6,891 nt of DNA, taken from the NCBI GenBank assembly GCA_003486945.1, contig DNFL01000205.1, positions 1 to 6,891 on the forward strand. The letters are read 5' to 3'. Shown here one piece after another: positions 1 to 6,891 of this stretch; position 1 is the stretch's first letter; every line of letters starts with the position of its first letter. The notes beneath the pieces are model-generated. The model worked only from the letters and a program-made list of their open reading frames with translations, was not told the DNA's origin and did not search any database. Position numbers and translations under genes: made by a program. Origin of the DNA: Hyphomonas sp. GTDB lineage: Bacteria; Pseudomonadota; Alphaproteobacteria; Caulobacterales; Hyphomonadaceae.

Positions 1-663
1 ATCCGCGCCCGCGCCGTGATAGGCGTTGACGTTCTGGCCGAGCAGCGTGATTTCACGAACGCCCTTATCCGCCAGTGAATGCGCCTCGCTCAGTACGTCG
101 GCCAGCGGACGCGAGAACTCGGCGCCGCGCGTGTAAGGCACGACGCAGAAGGTGCAGAACTTGTCGCAGCCTTCCTGGATGGAGACGAACGCGGTCGGCC
201 CATCGGGGTCGCGGGTCTTCGGCAAGGCGTCAAACTTCTCGACCGTGTCGAACTCGGTTTCCAGGCGGTCGCCCACCGCACGGCTGGCGCGGGCGATCAT
301 TTCCGGCAACTTGTGATAGGCCTGCGGGCCGAGCACGAGGTCGACCGCGGGCTGGCGGCGGATGATCTCGGCACCTTCGGCCTGCGCCACGCAGCCAGCC
401 ACCGCGATGGTCATCTTGCCGCCGGAAGCCTGTTTCATCAGCTTCAGCTGGCCGAGTTCGGAATAGACCTTCTCGGTCGCCTTTTCCCGGATGTGGCAGG
501 TGTTAACCACCACCAGGTCCGCCGTTTCCGGGCTATCGACCGGCGCATAGCCGAGCGGCTTCAGCACATCGCGGATGCGCTCGGAATCGTAGACATTCAT
601 CTGGCAGCCATAGGTCCTGATAAACAGGCCCTTCAGAGGCTTGGTGTCGGGGGGTGCAGTCAT
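1..663 (-). CDS. miaB: tRNA-2-methylthio-N6-dimethylallyladenosine synthase MiaB, partial (N-terminal part)
   Basis: Radical-SAM methylthiotransferase that adds the 2-methylthio group to N6-isopentenyladenosine at position 37 of tRNAs reading UNN codons, acting in the cytoplasm with two iron-sulfur clusters. The 221 codons in the window run from an ATG at 663 to the left edge with no stop, so the C-terminal half of the radical-SAM domain and the TRAM domain lie outside. The N-terminal UPF0004 domain shows the three auxiliary-cluster cysteines: C20 in YGCQMN, C56 in NTCHIR and C91 in AGCVAQ. The radical-SAM CxxxCxxC motif is complete at C166, C170 and C173 (GCDKFCTFC), followed by VVPYTRG and, at the cut end, LLGQNVNAY. 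The start is firm: upstream the frame closes at a TGA (679-681) with no other start codon between. The ribosome site is weak, with a GAGG about 13 nt upstream. It is transcribed divergently from the symporter. Identity is near certain; only the 3' part is missing. Confidence 0.96.
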   Translation of the reverse strand, partial: MTAPPDTKPLKGLFIRTYGCQMNVYDSERIRDVLKPLGYAPVDSPETADLVVVNTCHIREKATEKVYSELGQLKLMKQASGGKMTIAVAGCVAQAEGAEIIRRQPAVDLVLGPQAYHKLPEMIARASRAVGDRLETEFDTVEKFDALPKTRDPDGPTAFVSIQEGCDKFCTFCVVPYTRGAEFSRPLADVLSEAHSLADKGVREITLLGQNVNAYHGAGAD

Positions 664-812
664 CGCGCGGCTTATGCCTCAAAAGGAGGCAAGCTGAAAG
701 AACCTTCCACTGCGGGGGGCCCCGAAGGGCAGAGAAAGGCTTCACACCGGGCCAAAGCCAGCTAGGGTGCCCCCAAATCCGACACTTTTGGCGCCGGGGA
801 GGCCCTGAAAAC
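664..812. promoter_or_regulatory. Divergent intergenic region between miaB and the symporter gene
   Basis: These 149 bases separate two genes transcribed away from each other, so they should hold both promoters. I see no strong sigma-70 match. The best plus-strand candidate is TTCACA (741-746), 16 bases, then TAGGGT (763-768), which is weak. A small stem-loop, GCCTC/GAGGC with a five-base loop, sits at 676-690 just upstream of the miaB start. A G/C block (TGCGGGGGGCCCC, 711-723) follows with no assigned role. Several reading frames run open across this stretch but resemble no known protein. That two promoters lie here is inferred from gene arrangement; no box is assigned with confidence. Confidence 0.4.
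796..802 (+). promoter_or_regulatory. Ribosome binding site of the symporter gene
   Basis: GGGGAGG lies 10 bases before the ATG at 813. It decides the start. The reading frame is open further upstream to 654, but that extension is not membrane-like, is rich in charged residues and has no comparable ribosome site. Symporters of this family begin close to the MLDQLYAGLE segment. Confidence 0.7.
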
Positions 813-2333
<1,521 letters not shown>

Positions 2334-2362
2334 GCGGGCTTCGGCCGCGGTCGTAACGAAGG

Positions 2363-3367
2363 TCAGATCGTCAGGACGATCTTGCCGAAATGCTTCTGGC
2401 TGGCCTGATGGGCGAAGGCGGCGGCGATCTGGTCGAGCGGGAATTTCGAGTCGATGACCGGGCGCAGGCCGGTTGCATCGATGGCATCGACCATATCCTC
2501 CTGATGGCGGCGCGAGCCGACCGTGATGCCGGACAGCGTGATGTTGCGCGAGAACAGCGCCGCTGTCGGCACCTCGCCGGAGATACCCGTCAGCACACCG
2601 ATCAGCGAGATATGACCGCCCGGGCGGCAGGCATTGATCGACTGCGCCATCGTGCCCGGCCCGCCGATCTCGACGACTTCGTCCACGCCGCGCCCACCGG
2701 TCAGCTCGAAGGCTCTCTTCCCCCAGTCTGGCGTTTCCTTGTAATTGATCACATGGTCTGCCCCGAGCGCCTTCAGCTTCTCGAGCTTGGCGTCGGAGGA
2801 TGACGTGGCGATCACGCGTGCGCCGGTCGCCTTGACGAACTGCAACGCGAAGATCGACACGCCGCCGGTGCCCTGCACGAGCACCCAGTCGCCGGGCTTG
2901 GTCTTCGTCTCGACATACATGCCGCGCCAGGCTGTCAGCGCGGCGCAGGGCAGCGTCGCGGCTTCCTCGAAGCTCCAGCCTTGCGGCATGCGCGTGAAGG
3001 CGGTTTCCGGACCGGCGTAGAGTTCGCAACCGAACCCGTCCGCGCCGTCACCCGGCACAGACTGGAAACCGGCAGCCTCGATCTGTCCTGACTGCCAGTT
3101 GGGGAAGAACAGGGAGATCACCTTGTCGCCCACCTTCCATTTCGTGACGCCTTCGCCGACAGCGACGACTTCCCCTGCCCCATCGGACATCGGGATACGC
3201 CCATCCGGCGTCGGGATGCCGCCGAGGACGACGACAAAATCGTGATAGTTCAGCGAGCTGGCGCGAACGCGCACCAGCACTTCGCCCGCCTTTGGCTTCG
3301 GGTCAGGGCGATTTTCGATGACGAGCTTGTCGAGCCCGCCCGGCTTTTTGACAGCGGCAACTTTCAT
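2363..3367 (-). CDS. Zinc-independent MDR-family NAD(P)H oxidoreductase (quinone reductase/alcohol dehydrogenase-like)
   Basis: Medium-chain dehydrogenase/reductase of 334 residues, the usual length, probably cytosolic. The N-terminal GroES-like domain (about 1-130) contains AGEVLVRVRASSLNYHD (27-43) and GAGEVVAVGEGVTKWKVGDKV (63-83). The Rossmann domain (about 131-270) has the dinucleotide motif GTGGVSIFALQ (166-176) after PGDWVLVQ, then VIATSSSDAKLEKLKALGADHVINYKE. The second strand of the fold ends in serines (SSS, 189-191) rather than an acidic residue, which favours NADP(H) over NAD(H). The catalytic zinc cysteine expected near residue 38 is replaced by SSLNYHD, and the four-cysteine structural-zinc lobe is absent. 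That points to a reductase of quinones or enones rather than a classical alcohol dehydrogenase. Start ATG has GGAGG (3376-3380) eight bases upstream. It is the last gene of the minus-strand cluster, 52 bases after the acyl-CoA ligase. The substrate is unknown. Confidence 0.9.
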   Translation of the reverse strand: MKVAAVKKPGGLDKLVIENRPDPKPKAGEVLVRVRASSLNYHDFVVVLGGIPTPDGRIPMSDGAGEVVAVGEGVTKWKVGDKVISLFFPNWQSGQIEAAGFQSVPGDGADGFGCELYAGPETAFTRMPQGWSFEEAATLPCAALTAWRGMYVETKTKPGDWVLVQGTGGVSIFALQFVKATGARVIATSSSDAKLEKLKALGADHVINYKETPDWGKRAFELTGGRGVDEVVEIGGPGTMAQSINACRPGGHISLIGVLTGISGEVPTAALFSRNITLSGITVGSRRHQEDMVDAIDATGLRPVIDSKFPLDQIAAAFAHQASQKHFGKIVLTI

Positions 3368-3419
3368 GGTCTGGTCCTCCCGGTTTCGCCTGAAGGGACC
3401 TATGCCGCCGCCGGGTAAG

Positions 3420-4877
3420 TCAAGAGGTTCCCAGGCGGGCTTCCCTTAGGGACTTGCGGCGAACCTTGCCGGCATCGTCGCGCACAGCCTCGGCGGTATA
3501 TTCAAACGACTTCGGAATCTTGTAGCGCACCAGCCGCTCGGCGAGGTGGGCTTCCATCGCAGCCTTGTCGACGGGCCCTTCCGGCCGATCGATCACCGCG
3601 TGCAGGCGCGCGCCCATGTCTTCGTCCGGCAGGCCGATCACAGCGGAGGAGCGCACACCCGGATAGGCATCGATCGCGGCTTCGACTTCGGCCGGATAGA
3701 TGTTTGCGCCGCCGACGAGGATCATGTCGGAGAGCCGGTCCGTGAGGTAGAGATATCCGTCCTCATCCATCCAGCCCATGTCGCCAAGGCTCTCCCAGCC
3801 GCCATCGATGGCTTTTGCTTCGGCGCCAATATAACGATAGGTCGTGCCTGCACCGGTCAGCGGACGGATGAACACTTCGCCGACTTCGCGCGGCGGCAGC
3901 GTCTCGCCTTTCTCACCGACGACTTTCATCTCGCAGGTCTCGACCGGGCGCCCGACAGAACCCTTGTGGAGCAGCCATTCCGTACCCTGAATGGTTGTGG
4001 AGCCCTGCCCTTCCGTACCGCCATAGAGTTCCCAGATCACTTCCGGGCCGAGCCACTCTATGAAACATTCCTTCAGCCAGGGCGGGCACGGGGCCGCGAG
4101 GTGCCAGAGCGCCTTGAGGCTGGAAAGATCGTAGCGCGCACGTGCCTCTTCCGGCAGTGCCCAGATGCGCCGCATCATGGTCGGTACGGTGTAGACGGTA
4201 TCGACCTTGAATGCCTCGATCAGGCGCAGCGTCTCTTCCGGATCGAACCGCGTGGTGACGACCACCGAGCCGCCGCGGAACAGCGCCGACATCGCCCACA
4301 GGAACGGGCCATTGTGATAGAGCGGGCCGGGGATCAGCATGCAGCCCTGTAGCGGAATGTTCAGCGGCGCCAGATCAGTGTCCGTCGCTGCCGGTGTCTT
4401 CGATACAATAAGCTTCGGCCGACCGGTCGAGCCGCCGGATGTCATCGCCTTGAAGCTCGCGGCAATCATTTCCGGAAGCTCCGTCTCCGGAAGCGAGAGG
4501 TCCGGCGCATATCCCTCCGGTACGCAGGCGATGCCGGCATACTCGCCGGGCGCGACACCGACGACGAGGCTGGGTGTGCCGACTTCGACGATCTGGTCGC
4601 GCTCGAACTTCGGCAGGCGCGCGGAAACCGGCTGCGGCGTCGCGCCGGCCTTCCAGGTGGCAAAACACGCCGCGAAGAATTCAATGCCGTTCGGCAGGGC
4701 GATGGTGACAAAATCATCCGGCTTCACGCCGAGACCGATATAGGCGCGCGCGAGACGGTTCGTCTGCCGGTCAAACTCAGACCAGCTGACCTCGCGGCCT
4801 TCATGGTGGATGATCATCCTGTCCGGCTGCTGGCCTGCCCAGTAAGCAAGAATTCGCGACAGTGAAACCTGGGCCAT
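3420..4877 (-). CDS. Acyl-CoA ligase, AMP-dependent synthetase (ANL superfamily)
   Basis: Cytosolic adenylating enzyme that joins a carboxylic acid to CoA through an acyl-adenylate, using ATP. It has 485 residues, slightly short for the family but complete. The phosphate-binding loop is MTSGGSTGRPK (145-155). The A5 motif ELYGGTEG lies at 283-290, the A7 region with the ribose-binding aspartate at D366 (GDMGWMDEDGYLYLTDR), and the A8 hinge DRLSDMILVGGANIYPAEVE at 380-399. The presumed catalytic lysine of the C-terminal domain is K471 in DDAGKVRRKSLRE. The sequence resembles the fatty-acid, aromatic-acid and steroid side-chain acid ligases loosely named FadD, but the acyl pocket cannot be assigned by eye. 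A strong GGGAGGTG site (4883-4890) sits five bases before the ATG. The hydrolase gene ends 41 bases upstream and the MDR gene starts 52 bases downstream, so all are probably on one transcript. The hydrolase may supply its acid substrate (inference). Confidence 0.93.
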   Translation of the reverse strand: MAQVSLSRILAYWAGQQPDRMIIHHEGREVSWSEFDRQTNRLARAYIGLGVKPDDFVTIALPNGIEFFAACFATWKAGATPQPVSARLPKFERDQIVEVGTPSLVVGVAPGEYAGIACVPEGYAPDLSLPETELPEMIAASFKAMTSGGSTGRPKLIVSKTPAATDTDLAPLNIPLQGCMLIPGPLYHNGPFLWAMSALFRGGSVVVTTRFDPEETLRLIEAFKVDTVYTVPTMMRRIWALPEEARARYDLSSLKALWHLAAPCPPWLKECFIEWLGPEVIWELYGGTEGQGSTTIQGTEWLLHKGSVGRPVETCEMKVVGEKGETLPPREVGEVFIRPLTGAGTTYRYIGAEAKAIDGGWESLGDMGWMDEDGYLYLTDRLSDMILVGGANIYPAEVEAAIDAYPGVRSSAVIGLPDEDMGARLHAVIDRPEGPVDKAAMEAHLAERLVRYKIPKSFEYTAEAVRDDAGKVRRKSLREARLGTS

Positions 4878-4918
4878 GCGGCCACCTCCCTCTGATTTTT
4901 TGTATTCCGTATCTGGTG

Positions 4919-5869
4919 TCAGATGCCCGCGCGCTTCAGCAGCCTGCGGAACCCGTCCCAGAACTCGGCGCGTTTGTCATCGGTCTCCATCAGGATCTCG
5001 TGCATCGCGCCGTCGATCGTCACGTGTTCGCAGTCCTTCAGCCGCTTCGCGATGGCCGTGTGCGAGGTATTGTCGACCAGCTTCTCGTCGCCGGCTGACG
5101 CCACAAAGACCGGGATCGTCACGTTCGACAGCGCCTTGGGCTTTGTGAACGTCGCGAGGATTTCCAGCGAGGCGCCAAGCCAGCCCCAGGTCACCGGGCC
5201 GAGTTCCAGTTCCGGCGCCGCATCCGTCAGCGCCCGCTGCAATTCCCAGCGGCGCTTGTCATGCGTGACGATGTTGGTCTCGAACTTTTCGGGCGGGCCG
5301 GGTTGGACAGCATAGTCACCGGACCGTCCGGTTACGCGCATCGCCCAGACGAGATAGCTCATACCGATGAACTTCGACTTCAGCCCCCACATCGGTGCGC
5401 AGAAGGCGGCTGCCTCAACCTTCACAAGATCCTGCGCGATGGCGGCCAGCGCGATGGCGCCCCCCATCGAGTGGGCGAGGCAGATGCGCGGCTCCGGCAG
5501 CCGGTCAGAAAAAGCGTCGAGCCCGTTCGCCAGCGCGCCCATGAAGGTTTCGAACCGGTCGATATGGCCTTTTTTGGTATCGTCGAGCAGGCGCTCGGAC
5601 ATGCCCTGCCCCGGCCAGTCGAGGATCAGGACAGCAAAACCCATCTGCTGCAGCTCGCGGCCAACCTCGAAATATTTCTCGATGAATTCCGTACGGCCCG
5701 GACAGACGATAACCGTGCCGCGCGTCTTGGCGGCAGACAACGCCGGCGCCGCGCAGGCGCGCAGGGCGCGGCCTCCGTCGCCCTTGAACCACACGATGCT
5801 TGCCCCCTCAGGCGCCGGATTGCCCTTGAGGTTCACGAAGGTCGACGGTTTTGACGCGATATCGTCCAT
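4919..5869 (-). CDS. Alpha/beta hydrolase, monoacylglycerol lipase/lysophospholipase-like (serine aminopeptidase S33 fold)
   Basis: Predicted serine esterase acting on a lipid ester; the family includes PldB and monoacylglycerol lipases. With the ATG at 5869 it has 316 residues, typical of the family. The nucleophile elbow is AHSMGG with S134, the acid is D261 in ASAGDEKLVDN, and the histidine is H290 in GAMHEILMETD, the layout seen in the Hydrolase_4 family. An oxyanion-side segment reads GTVIVCPGRTEFIEKYFEVG (51-70), followed by DWPGQGMSERLL (84-95). No signal peptide is evident, so a cytosolic or membrane-associated location is likely. The frame stays open to a TTG at 5923, but ATG 5869 is preferred: an AGGAC site (5878-5882) lies eight bases upstream, while the extension encodes a poorly structured proline/glycine stretch over a hairpin. 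The acyl-CoA ligase starts 41 bases downstream, suggesting hydrolysis followed by CoA activation. The actual substrate is not known. Confidence 0.9.
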   Translation of the reverse strand: MDDIASKPSTFVNLKGNPAPEGASIVWFKGDGGRALRACAAPALSAAKTRGTVIVCPGRTEFIEKYFEVGRELQQMGFAVLILDWPGQGMSERLLDDTKKGHIDRFETFMGALANGLDAFSDRLPEPRICLAHSMGGAIALAAIAQDLVKVEAAAFCAPMWGLKSKFIGMSYLVWAMRVTGRSGDYAVQPGPPEKFETNIVTHDKRRWELQRALTDAAPELELGPVTWGWLGASLEILATFTKPKALSNVTIPVFVASAGDEKLVDNTSHTAIAKRLKDCEHVTIDGAMHEILMETDDKRAEFWDGFRRLLKRAGI

Positions 5870-5877
5870 GCCGGCTC

Positions 5878-5882
5878 GTCCT
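5878..5882 (-). promoter_or_regulatory. Ribosome binding site deciding the hydrolase start
   Basis: Read on the minus strand this is AGGAC, eight bases before the ATG at 5869. The upstream alternative TTG at 5923 has no comparable site, and its extra codons cover a GC-rich hairpin. The ATG is therefore the better start. Confidence 0.55.
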
Positions 5883-5890
5883 GGAAATAT

Positions 5891-5939
5891 GAAGCCGCCC
5901 AAGCTGGCGCCGGGCGGCCTCAAACGTCAATCCCTGACG
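5891..5939 (-). terminator. Intercistronic hairpins between the SCP2 and hydrolase genes (possible attenuator)
   Basis: Two inverted repeats lie between the SCP2 stop and the preferred hydrolase start. The first met by RNA polymerase is CGTCA/TGACG (5925-5929 with 5935-5939, five-base loop). The second is GCCGCCC/GGGCGGC (5894-5900 with 5912-5918, 11-base loop, two more pairs beyond one mismatch). On the minus strand the second is followed by TTCATATTTCC, a broken T-rich tract. This could be a leaky terminator that lowers expression of the three downstream genes relative to SCP2, or an mRNA-stabilising end. Function is inferred from shape only. Confidence 0.45.
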
Positions 5940-5950
5940 GGACGTCCGGC

Positions 5951-6256
5951 TCAGCCGGCGAGCTTCTTCATCAGGCCCTGCAGCTGCATAGCGACCGACA
6001 TGTCGCCGCCGACTTTCAGCTTGCCTTGCATGAAGGCCATCGTCGGGTCGAGGGCGCCGGTGGCGAGTTTCGTGAAATCGTCCCAGCTCACCGAGATGGT
6101 GGCATCAGCGGGGCCGTCAGAATTGTCGACCGTGCCGGCTGCGCCGTTGATCAGCAGTTTGCCGACGCTGCCGAAATCGAACTTCACCGATTTCTTGAAG
6201 TCGCTGCCGCCTTTGACGGCTTCAGCAGCGCGGGCGGTGAGTTGAGCGAGATCCAT
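5951..6256 (-). CDS. SCP2 sterol-binding domain protein
   Basis: A 101-residue protein consisting of one SCP2 domain, a small alpha/beta fold with a hydrophobic tunnel that binds fatty acids, acyl-CoAs or sterols. Recognisable features are the N-terminal helix (about 2-15), the strands KSVKFDFGSVGKLLINGAAGTV (22-43) and ADATISVSWDDFTKLATGALDP (50-71), and the family hallmark MAFMQGKLKVGGDMSVAMQLQGLMKKL (73-99). There is no signal peptide and no catalytic motif; it is probably a cytosolic carrier or presenter of lipids. The ribosome site is very strong: AAGGAGGAA (6264-6272) seven bases before the ATG. It is the first gene of the four-gene minus-strand cluster and faces the carboxyltransferase gene across a 112-base divergent region. 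A strong start site plus a hairpin after its stop would allow it to be made in excess over the enzymes that follow. The bound ligand is unknown. Confidence 0.92.
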   Translation of the reverse strand: MDLAQLTARAAEAVKGGSDFKKSVKFDFGSVGKLLINGAAGTVDNSDGPADATISVSWDDFTKLATGALDPTMAFMQGKLKVGGDMSVAMQLQGLMKKLAG

Positions 6257-6368
6257 CCTTGGGTTCCTCCTTGGGAATTGGTACCGGCACCGGATAAAGC
6301 AAACCGGGGCGGGCGGGGCAAGAAGATTCCCTTGACGCGCCCAACGGCAAGTTGATCACCTGCAGATC
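6257..6368. promoter_or_regulatory. Divergent promoter region for the SCP2 cluster and the carboxyltransferase gene
   Basis: These 112 bases should carry both divergent promoters. On the minus strand, TTGCCC (complement of 6316-6321), 17 bases, then TTTATC (complement of 6293-6298) is a fair sigma-70-like pair, placing the start about 30 bases before the SCP2 gene. On the plus strand TTGACG (6332-6337) is a good -35 box, but no convincing -10 box follows at 16-18 bases. A transcript from it would start almost at the ATG of 6369. Boxes are tentative; the presence of promoters is inferred from gene layout. Confidence 0.4.
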
Positions 6369-6868
6369 ATGAGCTGGGAAAAAGCAATCGAAGAGCTGCG
6401 CCGCCGTGAAAGGCTGGCCGAAAAGATGGGCGGCGAGGAGCCGGTCGAACGCCAGCGCGGGCGCGGCAAGCTGACGGTGCGTGAACGCGTCGCCTTCCTT
6501 GCCGATCCCGGCAGTTTCCACGAGATCGGCAAGATTGCCGGCAAGGGCGACTACGGCGCCGATAATCAGCTCGCATCTTTCCGCCCTTCGCCCTTTGTCG
6601 TGGGGCGCGGCGTCATCGAAGGGCGGCCCGTCGTGGTGCAGGCCGATGATTTCACCATTCGCGGCGGCGCGGGCGACGCCGCCATCTGGCAGAAACTCGT
6701 CTTCGCCGAGCAGATGGCGAACGAGTACCGCATGCCGCTAATCCGCCTCGTGGATGGTACGGGCGGGGGCGGTTCGGTAAAAATGCTGGAGAAGGATCCC
6801 CGCACCTACATTCCGCAAACGCCCGGCTGGGAATGGGTGGTGGCGAACATGGCGGCGTCGCCCTTCGT
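6369..6868 (+). CDS. Acyl-CoA carboxylase, carboxyltransferase (beta) subunit, partial (N-terminal part)
   Basis: Beta subunit of a biotin-dependent acyl-CoA carboxylase of the PccB/MccB/AccD type. Such subunits move carboxyl from carboxybiotin to an acyl-CoA and normally have about 510-540 residues. About 166 genuine residues are present. The N-terminus SWEKAIEELRRRERLAEKMGG followed by RQRGRGKLTVRERVAFLADPGSFHEIG (29-54) is the family opening. VVGRGVIEGRPVVVQADDFTIRGGAGDA (77-104) and the Q/W...LVFAEQMANEYRMPLIRLVDG region (108-130) belong to the N-terminal crotonase-fold half. Where many relatives have SGGAR, this protein has DGTGGGGSVKML (129-140). The frame runs on to a TGA at 6888-6890, but bases 6869-6891 match a sequencing adapter, so that stop is not real and the gene is simply cut. 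No Shine-Dalgarno sequence precedes the ATG, so a leaderless or poorly led mRNA is possible. It is divergent from the SCP2 cluster. The acyl-CoA substrate is undetermined. Confidence 0.88.
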
Positions 6869-6891
6869 GATCGGAAGAGCACACGCCTGAA
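6869..6891. other. Probable Illumina TruSeq adapter sequence at the contig end (artefact)
   Basis: The window ends with GATCGGAAGAGCACACG (6869-6885) followed by CCTGAA. The TruSeq 3' adapter reads GATCGGAAGAGCACACG followed by TCTGAA, so 22 of 23 bases agree and the only difference is C for T at 6886. Similarity of the carboxyltransferase to its family also breaks at this junction: ASPFV is followed by IGRAHA and a stop. The stretch is best read as unremoved adapter read-through at the end of an assembled contig, not genomic DNA. Confidence 0.93.

Noticed and set aside
711..730. G/C block and short GCCC-CGAA-GGGC hairpin upstream of the symporter as a terminator or riboswitch element
   Set aside because: The stem is only four base pairs, has no T-run and no recognisable riboswitch core; it is within what a GC-rich intergenic region gives by chance.
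79..765. Plus-strand open frame of 228 codons over the miaB region
   Set aside because: The minus strand encodes unmistakable MiaB with all six conserved cysteines; the plus-strand frame is its shadow.
654..812. N-terminal extension of the symporter by 53 codons from an upstream start
   Set aside because: The extension is charged and not membrane-like, overlaps the miaB start region, and the ATG at 813 has its own GGGGAGG site and matches family start position.
3546..4352. Plus-strand open frame of 268 codons antisense to the acyl-CoA ligase
   Set aside because: The ligase frame has every ANL motif and a strong ribosome site. The antisense frame is rich in R, H and A without domain structure, typical of a high-GC shadow.
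5946..5958. Small CCGGC/GCCGG repeat around the SCP2 stop codon
   Set aside because: A five-base stem with a three-base loop in GC-rich DNA is expected by chance and adds nothing to the stronger hairpins just downstream.
5367..6245. Long plus-strand open frame (292 codons) antisense to the hydrolase and SCP2 genes
   Set aside because: It is compositionally a shadow of the GC-rich minus-strand genes, resembles no known family and crosses two well-identified genes and their intergenic hairpin.
6869..6890. A natural truncation or frameshifted pseudogene of the carboxyltransferase
   Set aside because: The sequence that ends the frame matches an Illumina adapter, so the truncation is explained by contig-end contamination rather than biology.

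Overview
The window is GC-rich chromosomal DNA with strong third-position G/C bias. Its gene content fits an alphaproteobacterium, and a Hyphomonadaceae/Caulobacterales-like lineage is plausible from the style of the lipid genes. That placement is inference from protein resemblance, not from a marker gene. I see no mobile element, CRISPR array, rRNA or tRNA gene.

Layout: (1) 1-663, minus strand: the N-terminal 221 codons of the tRNA methylthiotransferase MiaB, cut by the left edge. (2) 664-812: a divergent intergenic region. (3) 813-2333, plus strand: a complete Na+:alanine/glycine symporter of the AGCS family. Its stop codon lies inside a perfect 11-bp inverted repeat (2317-2343), which serves as a likely bidirectional terminator facing the convergent genes. 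(4) 2363-6256, minus strand: four co-directional genes with short gaps. In transcription order they are a small SCP2 sterol/lipid-binding protein, a monoacylglycerol-lipase/lysophospholipase-like alpha/beta hydrolase, an acyl-CoA ligase of the ANL superfamily, and a zinc-less MDR oxidoreductase related to quinone reductases. (5) 6257-6368: a second divergent intergenic region. (6) 6369 to about 6868, plus strand: the N-terminal part of an acyl-CoA carboxylase carboxyltransferase (beta) subunit.

The four-gene cluster reads as a lipid-handling unit. The hydrolase could free an acyl chain, the ligase could activate it to a CoA thioester, SCP2 could carry or present the lipid, and the MDR enzyme could reduce a C=C or carbonyl in the product. 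The divergent carboxyltransferase fits the same acyl-CoA theme. The substrate cannot be read from the sequence.

The most consequential observation is technical. The last 23 bases (6869-6891) match the Illumina TruSeq adapter except at one base. The apparent stop codon of the carboxyltransferase (TGA 6888-6890) lies inside that adapter-like stretch and is almost certainly an artefact. I found no convincing undescribed biological system; the rest of the window is ordinary metabolic gene content.
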